64,000 nucleotides of DNA from Brachyhypopomus gauderio (GCF_052324685.1 NC_135211.1:1711105-1775104); one strand, 5' to 3'; positions 35,458 through 49,138 are shown, counted from the first letter of the stretch. Numbers and translations: made by a program. Notes: generated by a model not told the origin, from the sequence alone.

Positions 35458-36608
35458 GTTTTATGTAGGACCCCAAAAGCACTTGCTGTCGCCACATGTT
35501 GACATGTTGAGCAGGACCTGAGCTATGTTTGTGGAATTTGTGCAGAGACTAAAGACCTTCACCCTTAAACATTCACTAAACCTGGTGCATGATCTCACAT
35601 CCCAGAGATTGAGAATCTGGCAAACTAACAATCGAACTGGTCAGGTAACAGCAGCATTTGAAGTGGGGTCAAAAATGTACCATTAAAGGCACTTGACATC
35701 CCCGCTCAGTTTCGTTGCATAGCCTCTTTATAGTTGTTGAAAAAACATTTTGTAGCGGAAGAAAACATTAATTTACTGGAAGACAATCCAGTGATCGCTC
35801 TTAATATCAAAGTAAAACATGTACTCTGTCCTGATAAAATTTTGACCATGTGCATTTCACCTTGGGATTTAAAGTGTTTCCCGTTAGTCTGAGTACATCA
35901 GCTGAAGGCAGCTTAACTTCTTTTTTGGTTCTTGAAGTCTTTTTTTATTCTCATCCGAAAGGCATATTCTGTTCCAGAAAACATTGGGGATTCCAATGTA
36001 TCAATGACCTAGTTGGGAAAATGATTGCTGAACTCTGTAATGATCCTGATCTCAGCAGTACCAAGTGCCACAAAGGTCCACAAATCAGTTTACTCATGTA
36101 TTTTATTGCCTATGGTTTGGTTTGTAAATGTGTGTTGGTGATATGGATGCATTCATGACACCACATTTTCTGGACAAAATGCGTCTTGGAGCAGAGCTCC
36201 TGCAGTGCTTCCATCAAATCTGTTTTGAATAGGTTTTGGGTGCATTTTCACATATAATTTCAAAAGCGTCATATCTAAGAGGACATAACCCTGCAACTGA
36301 AGGCAAGGGAGCTACACTGTGTAAACTGGTGAAAATCATACACATTCCGATGACTGGTGGACAAAAGGATCAAAACTGTGACAGGAAAAGGGTCTACAAA
36401 CTGACCTTTTGTTTGAAGACCTGCAGGTCGTGACAAGTGAGTAATTGAAGGAAGGGCAAATTTTAGACAAGCTAGCAGAAAAGTGTGAGTGACCTTGATG
36501 TTGCATCCTTTATGCATTGGCTCATTTCATCAAAAGCCAGCAAACAGGTGGAATGTGCTTGTTGGGTTTTTCTTTTGAGGAAGAACTATGTAAGCACCGA
36601 AGCATCTG

Positions 36609-36614
36609 GTCTCT

Positions 36615-36655
<41 letters not shown>

Positions 36656-36682
36656 ATGGTGGTTCGAGCCCACCCAGGGACG
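36609..36682 (+). tRNA. tRNA-Asn(GTT), unit 17, class C
   Basis: Intact body with the CACCGAAGC leader. Confidence 0.95.
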
Positions 36683-36771
36683 ATGTATGTTCCTTTCTCT
36701 TCTTTTTTAGACGTATTTTGCGCAAACAGATTAACTAAATTTCAACATTTCTCTCAAACAAATCAGCCTCT

Positions 36772-36844
36772 CGCCCAACGTGGGGCTCGAACCCACGACC
36801 CTGAGATAAAGAGTCTCATGCTCTACCGACTGAGCTAGCCGGGC
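36772..36844 (-). tRNA. tRNA-Lys(CTT), unit 17, class C, A37T
   Basis: A37T at 36808. The following spacer carries CGCTTAG at 37094, GCATCTTGG near 37568 and ATTCCAATGACTGG near 37732, markers that recur with units 26 and 29. Confidence 0.9.
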
Positions 36845-37995
36845 GTTTTATGTAGGACCCCAAAAGCACTTGCTGTCGCCACATGTTGACATGTTGAGCA
36901 GGACCTGAGCTATGTTTGTGGAATTTGTGCAGAGACTAAAGACCTTCACCCTTAAACATTCACTAAACCTGGTGCATGATCTCACATCCCAGAGATTGAG
37001 AATCTGGCAAACTAACAATCGAACTGGTCAGGTAACAGCAGCATTTGAAGTGGGGTCAAAAATGTACCATTAAAGGCACTTGACATCCCCGCTTAGTTTC
37101 GTTGCATAGCCTCTTTATAGTTGTTGAAAAAACGTTTTGTAGCGGAAGAAAACATTAATTTACTGGAAGACAATCCAGTGATCGCTCTTAATATCAAAGT
37201 AAAACATGTACTCTGTCCTGATAAAATTTTGACCATGTGCATTTCACCTTGGGATTTAAAGTGTTTCCCGTTAGTCTGAGTACATCAGCTGAAGGCAGCT
37301 TAACTTCTTTTTTGGTTCTTGAAGTCTTTTTTTATTCTCATCCGAAAGGCATATTCTGTTCCAGAAAACATTGGGGATTCCAATGTATCAATGACCTAGT
37401 TGGGAAAATGATTGCTGAACTCTGTAATGATCCTGATCTCAGCAGTACCAAGTGCCACAAAGGTCCACAAATCAGTTTACTCATGTATTTTATTGCCTAT
37501 GGTTTGGTTTGTAAATGTGTGTTGGTGATATGGATGCATTCATGACACCACATTTTCTGGACAAAATGCATCTTGGAGCAGAGCTCCTGCAGTGCTTCCA
37601 TCAAATCTGTTTTGAATAGGTTTTGGGTGCATTTTCACATATAATTTCAAAAGCGTCATATCTAAGAGGACATAACCCTGCAACTGAAGGCAAGGGAGCT
37701 ACACTGTGTAAACTGGTGAAAATCATACACATTCCAATGACTGGTGGACAAAAGGATCAAAACTTTGACAGGAAAAGGGTCTACAAACTGACCTTTTGTT
37801 TGAAGACCTGCAGGTCTTGACAAGTGAGTAATTGAAGGAAGGGCAAATTTTAGACAAGCTAGCAGAAAAGTGTGAGTGACCTTGATGTTGCATCCTTTAT
37901 GCATTGGCTCATTTCATCAAAAGCCAGCAAACAGGAGGAATGTGCTTGTTGGGTTTTTCTTTTGAGGAAGAACTATGTAAGCACAGAAGCATCAG

Positions 37996-38001
37996 GTCTC
38001 T

Positions 38002-38042
<41 letters not shown>

Positions 38043-38069
38043 ATGGTGGTTTGAGCCCACCCAGGGGCG
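37996..38069 (+). tRNA. tRNA-Asn(GTT), unit 18, class A* (C56T, A71G), probably impaired
   Basis: The only copy with T56 (38052), which removes the invariant G19-C56 tertiary pair and alters the B box to GGTTTGAGCCC. It also has G71 (38067), which makes a T-G wobble with T2. C72, A58 and the anticodon arm are normal. Two private changes in one copy suggest independent decay after the unit was copied. Confidence 0.83.
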
Positions 38070-38158
38070 ATGTATGTTCCTTTCTCTTCTTTTTTAGACG
38101 TATTTTGCGCAAACAGATTAACTAAATTTCAACATTTCTCTCAAACAAATCAGCCTCT

Positions 38159-38231
38159 CGCCCAACGTGGGGCTCGAACCCACGACCCTGAGATTAAGAG
38201 TCTCATGCTCTACCGACTGAGCTAGCCGGGC
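38159..38231 (-). tRNA. tRNA-Lys(CTT), unit 18, standard
   Basis: Intact, despite the damaged Asn partner. Confidence 0.95.
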
Positions 38232-39382
38232 GTTTTATGTAGGACCCCAAAAGCACTTGCTGTCGCCACATGTTGACATGTTGAGCAGGACCTGAGCTAT
38301 GTTTGTGGAATTTGTGCAGAGACTAAAGACCTTCACCCTTAAACATTCACTAAACCTGGTGCATGATCTCACATCCCAGAGATTGAGAATCTGGCAAACT
38401 AACAATCGAACTGGTCAGGTAACAGCAGCATTTGAAGTGGGGTCAAAAATGTACCATTAAAGGCACTTGACATCCCCGCTCAGTTTCGTTGCATAGCCTC
38501 TTTATAGTTGTTGAAAAAACGTTTTGTAGCGGAAGAAAACATTAATTTACTGGAAGACAATCCAGTGATCGCTCTTAATATCAAAGTAAAACATGTACTC
38601 TGTCCTGATAAAATTTTGACCATGTGCATTTCACCTTGGGATTTAAAGTGTTTCCCGTTAGTCTGAGTACATCAGCTGAAGGCAGCTTAACTTCTTTTTT
38701 GGTTCTTGAAGTCTTTTTTTATTCTCATCCGAAAGGCATATTCTGTTCCAGAAAACATTGGGGATTCCAATGTATCAATGACCTAGTTGGGAAAATGATT
38801 GCTGAACTCTGTAATGATCCTGATCTCAGCAGTACCAAGTGCCACAAAGGTCCACAAATCAGTTTACTCATGTATTTTATTGCCTATGGTTTGGTTTGTA
38901 AATGTGTGTTGGTGATATGGATGCATTCATGACACCACATTTTCTGGACAAAATGCGTCTTGGAGCAGAGCTCCTGCAGTGCTTCCATCAAATCTGTTTT
39001 GAATAGGTTTTGGGTGCATTTTCACATATAATTTCAAAAGCGTCATATCTAAGAGGACATAACCCTGCAACTGAAGGCAAGGGAGCTACACTGTGTAAAC
39101 TGGTGAAAATCATACACATTCCGATGACTGGTGGACAAAAGGATCAAAACTTTGACAGGAAAAGGGTCTACAAACTGACCTTTTGTTTGAAGACCTGCAG
39201 GTCTTGACAAGTGAGTAATAGAAGGAAGGGCAAATTTTAGACAAGCTAGCAGAAAAGTGTGAGTGACCTTGATGTTGCATCCTTTATGCATTGGCTCATT
39301 TCATCAAAAGCCAGCAAACAGGAGGAATGTGCTTGTTGGGTTTTTCTTTTGAGGAAGAACTATGTAAGCACAGAAGCATCTG

Positions 39383-39388
39383 GTCTCT

Positions 39389-39429
<41 letters not shown>

Positions 39430-39456
39430 ATGGTGGTTCGGGCCCACCCAGGGAAG
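39383..39456 (+). tRNA. tRNA-Asn(GTT), unit 19, class B, probably non-functional
   Basis: A58G at 39441 and C72A at 39455; first of three class B units in a row. Confidence 0.85.
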
Positions 39457-39545
39457 ATGTGTGTTCCTTTCTCTTCTTTTTTAGACGTATTTTGCGCAAA
39501 CAGATTAACTAAATTTCAACATTTCTCTCAAACAAATCAGCCTCT

Positions 39546-39618
39546 CGCCCAACGTGGGGCTCGAACCCACGACCCTGAGATTAAGAGTCTCATGCTCTAC
39601 CGACTGAGCGAGCCGGAC
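39546..39618 (-). tRNA. tRNA-Lys(CTT), unit 19, class B variant
   Basis: C2T at 39617 and A9C at 39610. Confidence 0.87.
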
Positions 39619-40769
39619 GTTTTTTGTAGGACCCCAAAAGCACTTGCTGTTGCCACATGTTGACATGTTGAGCAGGACCTGAGCTATGTTTGTGGAATTT
39701 GTGCAGAGACTAAAGACCTTCACCCTTAAACATTCACTAAACCTGGTGCATGATCTCACATCCCAGAGATTGAGAATCTGGCAAACTAACAATCGAACTG
39801 GTCAGGTAACAGCAGCATTTGAAGTGGGGTCAAAAATGTACCATTAAAGGCACTTGACATCCCCGCTCAGTTTCGTTGCATAGCCTCTTTATAGTTGTTG
39901 AAAAAACGTTTTGTAGCGGAAGAAAACATTAATTTACTGGAAGACAATCCAGTGATCGCTCTTAATATCAAAGTAAAACATGTACTCTGTCCTGATAAAA
40001 TTTTGACCATGTGCATTTCACCTTGGGATTTAAAGTGTTTCCCGTTAGTCTGAGTACATCAGCTGAAGGCAGCTTAACTTCTTTTTTGGTTCTTGAAGTC
40101 TTTTTTTATTCTCATCCGAAAGGCATATTCTGTTCCAGAAAACATTGGGGATTCCAATGTATCAATGACCTAGTTGGGAAAATGATTGCTGAACTCTGTA
40201 ATGATCCTGATCTCAGCAGTACCAAGTGCCACAAAGGTCCACAAATCAGTTTACTCATGTATTTTATTGCCTATGGTTTGGTTTGTAAATGTGTGTTGGT
40301 GATATGGATGCATTCATGACACCACATTTTCTGGACAAAATGCGTCTTGGAGCAGAGCTCCTGCAGTGCTTCCATCAAATCTGTTTTGAATAGGTTTTGG
40401 GTGCATTTTCACATATAATTTCAAAAGCGTCATATCTAAGAGGACATAACCCTGCAACTGAAGGCAAGGGAGCTACACTGTGTAAACTGGTGAAAATCAT
40501 ACACATTCCGATGACTGGTGGACAAAAGGATCAAAACTTTGACAGGAAAAGGGTCTACAAACTGACCTTTTGTTTGAAGACCTGCAGGTCTTGACAAGTG
40601 AGTAATAGAAGGAAGGGCAAATTTTAGACAAGCTAGCAGAAAAGTGTGAGTGACCTTGATGTTGCATCCTTTATGCATTGGCTCATTTCATCAAAAGCCA
40701 GCAAACAGGAGGAATGTGCTTGTTGGGTTTTTCTTTTGAGGAAGAACTATGTAAGCACAGAAGCATCTG

Positions 40770-40775
40770 GTCTCT

Positions 40776-40816
<41 letters not shown>

Positions 40817-40843
40817 ATGGTGGTTCGGGCCCACCCAGGGAAG
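40770..40843 (+). tRNA. tRNA-Asn(GTT), unit 20, class B, probably non-functional
   Basis: A58G at 40828 and C72A at 40842. Confidence 0.85.
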
Positions 40844-40932
40844 ATGTGTGTTCCTTTCTCTTCTTTTTTAGACGTATTTTGCGCAAACAGATTAACTAAA
40901 TTTCAACATTTCTCTCAAACAAATCAGCCTCT

Positions 40933-41005
40933 CGCCCAACGTGGGGCTCGAACCCACGACCCTGAGATTAAGAGTCTCATGCTCTACCGACTGAGCGAGC
41001 CGGAC
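40933..41005 (-). tRNA. tRNA-Lys(CTT), unit 20, class B variant
   Basis: C2T at 41004 and A9C at 40997. Confidence 0.87.
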
Positions 41006-42156
41006 GTTTTTTGTAGGACCCCAAAAGCACTTGCTGTTGCCACATGTTGACATGTTGAGCAGGACCTGAGCTATGTTTGTGGAATTTGTGCAGAGACTAA
41101 AGACCTTCACCCTTAAACATTCACTAAACCTGGTGCATGATCTCACATCCCAGAGATTGAGAATCTGGCAAACTAACAATCGAACTGGTCAGGTAACAGC
41201 AGCATTTGAAGTGGGGTCAAAAATGTACCATTAAAGGCACTTGACATCCCCGCTCAGTTTCGTTGCATAGCCTCTTTATAGTTGTTGAAAAAACGTTTTG
41301 TAGCGGAAGAAAACATTAATTTACTGGAAGACAATCCAGTGATCGCTCTTAATATCAAAGTAAAACATGTACTCTGTCCTGATAAAATTTTGACCATGTG
41401 CATTTCACCTTGGGATTTAAAGTGTTTCCCGTTAGTCTGAGTACATCAGCTGAAGGCAGCTTAACTTCTTTTTTGGTTCTTGAAGTCTTTTTTTATTCTC
41501 ATCCGAAAGGCATATTCTGTTCCAGAAAACATTGGGGATTCCAATGTATCAATGACCTAGTTGGGAAAATGATTGCTGAACTCTGTAATGATCCTGATCT
41601 CAGCAGTACCAAGTGCCACAAAGGTCCACAAATCAGTTTACTCATGTATTTTATTGCCTATGGTTTGGTTTGTAAATGTGTGTTGGTGATATGGATGCAT
41701 TCATGACACCACATTTTCTGGACAAAATGCGTCTTGGAGCAGAGCTCCTGCAGTGCTTCCATCAAATCTGTTTTGAATAGGTTTTGGGTGCATTTTCACA
41801 TATAATTTCAAAAGCGTCATATCTAAGAGGACATAACCCTGCAACTGAAGGCAAGGGAGCTACACTGTGTAAACTGGTGAAAATCATACACATTCCGATG
41901 ACTGGTGGACAAAAGGATCAAAACTTTGACAGGAAAAGGGTCTACAAACTGACCTTTTGTTTGAAGACCTGCAGGTCTTGACAAGTGAGTAATTGAAGGA
42001 AGGGCAAATTTTAGACAAGCTAGCAGAAAAGTGTGAGTGACCTTGATGTTGCATCCTTTATGCATTGGCTCATTTCATCAAAAGCCAGCAAACAGGAGGA
42101 ATGTGCTTGTTGGGTTTTTCTTTTGAGGAAGAACTATGTAAGCACAGAAGCATCTG

Positions 42157-42162
42157 GTCTCT

Positions 42163-42203
<41 letters not shown>

Positions 42204-42230
42204 ATGGTGGTTCGGGCCCACCCAGGGAAG
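42157..42230 (+). tRNA. tRNA-Asn(GTT), unit 21, class B body with class A upstream
   Basis: A58G at 42215 and C72A at 42229, but the upstream marker is AATTGAAGG (T at 41994), as in non-B units. It is the only class B copy with that form, so an exchange breakpoint lies between 41995 and 42214. Confidence 0.85.
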
Positions 42231-42319
42231 ATGTGTGTTCCTTTCTCTTCTTTTTTAGACGTATTTTGCGCAAACAGATTAACTAAATTTCAACATTTCT
42301 CTCAAACAAATCAGCCTCT

Positions 42320-42392
42320 CGCCCAACGTGGGGCTCGAACCCACGACCCTGAGATTAAGAGTCTCATGCTCTACCGACTGAGCGAGCCGGAC
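42320..42392 (-). tRNA. tRNA-Lys(CTT), unit 21, class B variant
   Basis: C2T at 42391 and A9C at 42384. Confidence 0.87.
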
Positions 42393-43543
42393 GTTTTTTG
42401 TAGGACCCCAAAAGCACTTGCTGTTGCCACATGTTGACATGTTGAGCAGGACCTGAGCTATGTTTGTGGAATTTGTGCAGAGACTAAAGACCTTCACCCT
42501 TAAACATTCACTAAACCTGGTGCATGATCTCACATCCCAGAGATTGAGAATCTGGCAAACTAACAATCGAACTGGTCAGGTAACAGCAGCATTTGAAGTG
42601 GGGTCAAAAATGTACCATTAAAGGCACTTGACATCCCCGCTCAGTTTCGTTGCATAGCCTCTTTATAGTTGTTGAAAAAACATTTTGTAGCGGAAGAAAA
42701 CATTAATTTACTGGAAGACAATCCAGTGATCGCTCTTAATATCAAAGTAAAACATGTACTCTGTCCTGATAAAATTTTGACCATGTGCATTTCACCTTGG
42801 GATTTAAAGTGTTTCCCGTTAGTCTGAGTACATCAGCTGAAGGCAGCTTAACTTCTTTTTTGGTTCTTGAAGTCTTTTTTTATTCTCATCCGAAAGGCAT
42901 ATTCTGTTCCAGAAAACATTGGGGATTCCAATGTATCAATGACCTAGTTGGGAAAATGATTGCTGAACTCTGTAATGATCCTGATCTCAGCAGTACCAAG
43001 TGCCACAAAGGTCCACAAATCAGTTTACTCATGTATTTTATTGCCTATGGTTTGGTTTGTAAATGTGTGTTGGTGATATGGATGCATTCATGACACCACA
43101 TTTTCTGGACAAAATGCGTCTTGGAGCAGAGCTCCTGCAGTGCTTCCATCAAATCTGTTTTGAATAGGTTTTGGGTGCATTTTCACATATAATTTCAAAA
43201 GCGTCATATCTAAGAGGACATAACCCTGCAACTGAAGGCAAGGGAGCTACACTGTGTAAACTGGTGAAAATCATACACATTCCGATGACTGGTGGACAAA
43301 AGGATCAAAACTTTGACAGGAAAAGGGTCTACAAACTGACCTTTTGTTTGAAGACCTGCAGGTCTTGACAAGTGAGTAATTGAAGGAAGGGCAAATTTTA
43401 GACAAGCTAGCAGAAAAGTGTGAGTGACCTTGATGTTGCATCCTTTATGCATTGGCTCATTTCATCAAAAGCCAGCAAACAGGAGGAATGTGCTTGTTGG
43501 GTTTTTCTTTTGAGGAAGAACTATGTAAGCACAGAAGCATCTG

Positions 43544-43549
43544 GTCTCT

Positions 43550-43590
<41 letters not shown>

Positions 43591-43617
43591 ATGGTGGTTC
43601 GAGCCCACCCAGGGACG
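43544..43617 (+). tRNA. tRNA-Asn(GTT), unit 22, class A
   Basis: Intact, CATCTGG leader. Confidence 0.95.
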
Positions 43618-43706
43618 ATGTATGTTCCTTTCTCTTCTTTTTTAGACGTATTTTGCGCAAACAGATTAACTAAATTTCAACATTTCTCTCAAACAAATCA
43701 GCCTCT

Positions 43707-43779
43707 CGCCCAACGTGGGGCTCGAACCCACGACCCTGAGATTAAGAGTCTCATGCTCTACCGACTGAGCTAGCCGGGC
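43707..43779 (-). tRNA. tRNA-Lys(CTT), unit 22, class A
   Basis: Intact standard copy. Confidence 0.95.
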
Positions 43780-44930
43780 GTTTTATGTAGGACCCCAAAA
43801 GCACTTGCTGTCGCCACATGTTGACATGTTGAGCAGGACCTGAGCTATGTTTGTGGAATTTGTGCAGAGACTAAAGACCTTCACCCTTAAACATTCACTA
43901 AACCTGGTGCATGATCTCACATCCCAGAGATTGAGAATCTGGCAAACTAACAATCGAACTGGTCAGGTAACAGCAGCATTTGAAGTGGGGTCAAAAATGT
44001 ACCATTAAAGGCACTTGACATCCCCGCTCAGTTTCGTTGCATAGCCTCTTTATAGTTGTTGAAAAAACGTTTTGTAGCGGAAGAAAACATTAATTTACTG
44101 GAAGACAATCCAGTGATCGCTCTTAATATCAAAGTAAAACATGTACTCTGTCCTGATAAAATTTTGACCATGTGCATTTCACCTTGGGATTTAAAGTGTT
44201 TCCCGTTAGTCTGAGTACATCAGCTGAAGGCAGCTTAACTTCTTTTTTGGTTCTTGAAGTCTTTTTTTATTCTCATCCGAAAGGCATATTCTGTTCCAGA
44301 AAACATTGGGGATTCCAATGTATCAATGACCTAGTTGGGAAAATGATTGCTGAACTCTGTAATGATCCTGATCTCAGCAGTACCAAGTGCCACAAAGGTC
44401 CACAAATCAGTTTACTCATGTATTTTATTGCCTATGGTTTGGTTTGTAAATGTGTGTTGGTGATATGGATGCATTCATGACACCACATTTTCTGGACAAA
44501 ATGCGTCTTGGAGCAGAGCTCCTGCAGTGCTTCCATCAAATCTGTTTTGAATAGGTTTTGGGTGCATTTTCACATATAATTTCAAAAGCGTCATATCTAA
44601 GAGGACATAACCCTGCAACTGAAGGCAAGGGAGCTACACTGTGTAAACTGGTGAAAATCATACACATTCCGATGACTGGTGGACAAAAGGATCAAAACTT
44701 TGACAGGAAAAGGGTCTACAAACTGACCTTTTGTTTGAAGACCTGCAGGTCTTGACAAGTGAGTAATAGAAGGAAGGGCAAATTTTAGACAAGCTAGCAG
44801 AAAAGTGTGAGTGACCTTGATGTTGCATCCTTTATGCATTGGCTCATTTCATCAAAAGCCAGCAAACAGGAGGAATGTGCTTGTTGGGTTTTTCTTTTGA
44901 GGAAGAACTATGTAAGCACAGAAGCATCTG

Positions 44931-44936
44931 GTCTCT

Positions 44937-44977
<41 letters not shown>

Positions 44978-45004
44978 ATGGTGGTTCGGGCCCACCCAGG
45001 GAAG
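44931..45004 (+). tRNA. tRNA-Asn(GTT), unit 23, class B, probably non-functional
   Basis: A58G at 44989 and C72A at 45003. Confidence 0.85.
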
Positions 45005-45093
45005 ATGTGTGTTCCTTTCTCTTCTTTTTTAGACGTATTTTGCGCAAACAGATTAACTAAATTTCAACATTTCTCTCAAACAAATCAGCCTCT

Positions 45094-45166
45094 CGCCCAA
45101 CGTGGGGCTCGAACCCACGACCCTGAGATTAAGAGTCTCATGCTCTACCGACTGAGCGAGCCGGAC
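45094..45166 (-). tRNA. tRNA-Lys(CTT), unit 23, class B variant
   Basis: C2T at 45165 and A9C at 45158. Confidence 0.87.
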
Positions 45167-46317
45167 GTTTTTTGTAGGACCCCAAAAGCACTTGCTGTTG
45201 CCACATGTTGACATGTTGAGCAGGACCTGAGCTATGTTTGTGGAATTTGTGCAGAGACTAAAGACCTTCACCCTTAAACATTCACTAAACCTGGTGCATG
45301 ATCTCACATCCCAGAGATTGAGAATCTGGCAAACTAACAATCGAACTGGTCAGGTAACAGCAGCATTTGAAGTGGGGTCAAAAATGTACCATTAAAGGCA
45401 CTTGACATCCCCGCTCAGTTTCGTTGCATAGCCTCTTTATAGTTGTTGAAAAAACATTTTGTAGCGGAAGAAAACATTAATTTACTGGAAGACAATCCAG
45501 TGATCGCTCTTAATATCAAAGTAAAACATGTACTCTGTCCTGATAAAATTTTGACCATGTGCATTTCACCTTGGGATTTAAAGTGTTTCCCGTTAGTCTG
45601 AGTACATCAGCTGAAGGCAGCTTAACTTCTTTTTTGGTTCTTGAAGTCTTTTTTTATTCTCATCCGAAAGGCATATTCTGTTCCAGAAAACATTGGGGAT
45701 TCCAATGTATCAATGACCTAGTTGGGAAAATGATTGCTGAACTCTGTAATGATCCTGATCTCAGCAGTACCAAGTGCCACAAAGGTCCACAAATCAGTTT
45801 ACTCATGTATTTTATTGCCTATGGTTTGGTTTGTAAATGTGTGTTGGTGATATGGATGCATTCATGACACCACATTTTCTGGACAAAATGCGTCTTGGAG
45901 CAGAGCTCCTGCAGTGCTTCCATCAAATCTGTTTTGAATAGGTTTTGGGTGCATTTTCACATATAATTTCAAAAGCGTCATATCTAAGAGGACATAACCC
46001 TGCAACTGAAGGCAAGGGAGCTACACTGTGTAAACTGGTGAAAATCATACACATTCCGATGACTGGTGGACAAAAGGATCAAAACTTTGACAGGAAAAGG
46101 GTCTACAAACTGACCTTTTGTTTGAAGACCTGCAGGTCTTGACAAGTGAGTAATTGAAGGAAGGGCAAATTTTAGACAAGCTAGCAGAAAAGTGTGAGTG
46201 ACCTTGATGTTGCATCCTTTATGCATTGGCTCATTTCATCAAAAGCCAGCAAACAGGAGGAATGTGCTTGTTGGGTTTTTCTTTTGAGGAAGAACTATGT
46301 AAGCACAGAAGCATCAG

Positions 46318-46323
46318 GTCTCT

Positions 46324-46364
<41 letters not shown>

Positions 46365-46391
46365 ATGGTGGTTCGAGCCCACCCAGGGACG
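46318..46391 (+). tRNA. tRNA-Asn(GTT), unit 24, class A
   Basis: Intact, CATCAGG leader. Confidence 0.95.
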
Positions 46392-46480
46392 ATGTATGTT
46401 CCTTTCTCTTCTTTTTTAGACGTATTTTGCGCAAACAGATTAACTAAATTTCAACATTTCTCTCAAACAAATCAGCCTCT

Positions 46481-46553
46481 CGCCCAACGTGGGGCTCGAA
46501 CCCACGACCCTGAGATTAAGAGTCTCATGCTCTACCGACTGAGCTAGCCGGGC
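46481..46553 (-). tRNA. tRNA-Lys(CTT), unit 24, class A
   Basis: Intact; its following spacer carries the rare CATTCTTT at 47603. Confidence 0.95.
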
Positions 46554-47704
46554 GTTTTATGTAGGACCCCAAAAGCACTTGCTGTCGCCACATGTTGACA
46601 TGTTGAGCAGGACCTGAGCTATGTTTGTGGAATTTGTGCAGAGACTAAAGACCTTCACCCTTAAACATTCACTAAACCTGGTGCATGATCTCACATCCCA
46701 GAGATTGAGAATCTGGCAAACTAACAATCGAACTGGTCAGGTAACAGCAGCATTTGAAGTGGGGTCAAAAATGTACCATTAAAGGCACTTGACATCCCCG
46801 CTCAGTTTCGTTGCATAGCCTCTTTATAGTTGTTGAAAAAACGTTTTGTAGCGGAAGAAAACATTAATTTACTGGAAGACAATCCAGTGATCGCTCTTAA
46901 TATCAAAGTAAAACATGTACTCTGTCCTGATAAAATTTTGACCATGTGCATTTCACCTTGGGATTTAAAGTGTTTCCCGTTAGTCTGAGTACATCAGCTG
47001 AAGGCAGCTTAACTTCTTTTTTGGTTCTTGAAGTCTTTTTTTATTCTCATCCGAAAGGCATATTCTGTTCCAGAAAACATTGGGGATTCCAATGTATCAA
47101 TGACCTAGTTGGGAAAATGATTGCTGAACTCTGTAATGATCCTGATCTCAGCAGTACCAAGTGCCACAAAGGTCCACAAATCAGTTTACTCATGTATTTT
47201 ATTGCCTATGGTTTGGTTTGTAAATGTGTGTTGGTGATATGGATGCATTCATGACACCACATTTTCTGGACAAAATGCGTCTTGGAGCAGAGCTCCTGCA
47301 GTGCTTCCATCAAATCTGTTTTGAATAGGTTTTGGGTGCATTTTCACATATAATTTCAAAAGCGTCATATCTAAGAGGACATAACCCTGCAACTGAAGGC
47401 AAGGGAGCTACACTGTGTAAACTGGTGAAAATCATACACATTCCGATGACTGGTGGACAAAAGGATCAAAACTTTGACAGGAAAAGGGTCTACAAACTGA
47501 CCTTTTGTTTGAAGACCTGCAGGTCTTGACAAGTGAGTAATAGAAGGAAGGGCAAATTTTAGACAAGCTAGCAGAAAAGTGTGAGTGACCTTGATGTTGC
47601 ATTCTTTATGCATTGGCTCATTTCATCAAAAGCCAGCAAACAGGAGGAATGTGCTTGTTGGGTTTTTCTTTTGAGGAAGAACTATGTAAGCACAGAAGCA
47701 TCTG

Positions 47705-47710
47705 GTCTCT

Positions 47711-47751
<41 letters not shown>

Positions 47752-47778
47752 ATGGTGGTTCGGGCCCACCCAGGGAAG
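47705..47778 (+). tRNA. tRNA-Asn(GTT), unit 25, class B, probably non-functional
   Basis: A58G at 47763 and C72A at 47777; opens the first 4161-bp block. Confidence 0.85.
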
Positions 47779-47867
47779 ATGTGTGTTCCTTTCTCTTCTT
47801 TTTTAGACGTATTTTGCGCAAACAGATTAACTAAATTTCAACATTTCTCTCAAACAAATCAGCCTCT

Positions 47868-47940
47868 CGCCCAACGTGGGGCTCGAACCCACGACCCTGA
47901 GATTAAGAGTCTCATGCTCTACCGACTGAGCGAGCCGGAC
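47868..47940 (-). tRNA. tRNA-Lys(CTT), unit 25, class B variant
   Basis: C2T at 47939 and A9C at 47932. Confidence 0.87.
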
Positions 47941-49091
47941 GTTTTTTGTAGGACCCCAAAAGCACTTGCTGTTGCCACATGTTGACATGTTGAGCAGGAC
48001 CTGAGCTATGTTTGTGGAATTTGTGCAGAGACTAAAGACCTTCACCCTTAAACATTCACTAAACCTGGTGCATGATCTCACATCCCAGAGATTGAGAATC
48101 TGGCAAACTAACAATCGAACTGGTCAGGTAACAGCAGCATTTGAAGTGGGGTCAAAAATGTACCATTAAAGGCACTTGACATCCCCGCTCAGTTTCGTTG
48201 CATAGCCTCTTTATAGTTGTTGAAAAAACATTTTGTAGCGGAAGAAAACATTAATTTACTGGAAGACAATCCAGTGATCGCTCTTAATATCAAAGTAAAA
48301 CATGTACTCTGTCCTGATAAAATTTTGACCATGTGCATTTCACCTTGGGATTTAAAGTGTTTCCCGTTAGTCTGAGTACATCAGCTGAAGGCAGCTTAAC
48401 TTCTTTTTTGGTTCTTGAAGTCTTTTTTTATTCTCATCCGAAAGGCATATTCTGTTCCAGAAAACATTGGGGATTCCAATGTATCAATGACCTAGTTGGG
48501 AAAATGATTGCTGAACTCTGTAATGATCCTGATCTCAGCAGTACCAAGTGCCACAAAGGTCCACAAATCAGTTTACTCATGTATTTTATTGCCTATGGTT
48601 TGGTTTGTAAATGTGTGTTGGTGATATGGATGCATTCATGACACCACATTTTCTGGACAAAATGCGTCTTGGAGCAGAGCTCCTGCAGTGCTTCCATCAA
48701 ATCTGTTTTGAATAGGTTTTGGGTGCATTTTCACATATAATTTCAAAAGCGTCATATCTAAGAGGACATAACCCTGCAACTGAAGGCAAGGGAGCTACAC
48801 TGTGTAAACTGGTGAAAATCATACACATTCCGATGACTGGTGGACAAAAGGATCAAAACTGTGACAGGAAAAGGGTCTACAAACTGACCTTTTGTTTGAA
48901 GACCTGCAGGTCGTGACAAGTGAGTAATTGAAGGAAGGGCAAATTTTAGACAAGCTAGCAGAAAAGTGTGAGTGACCTTGATGTTGCATCCTTTATGCAT
49001 TGGCTCATTTCATCAAAAGCCAGCAAACAGGTGGAATGTGCTTGTTGGGTTTTTCTTTTGAGGAAGAACTATGTAAGCACCGAAGCATCTG

Positions 49092-49097
49092 GTCTCT

Positions 49098-49138
<41 letters not shown>

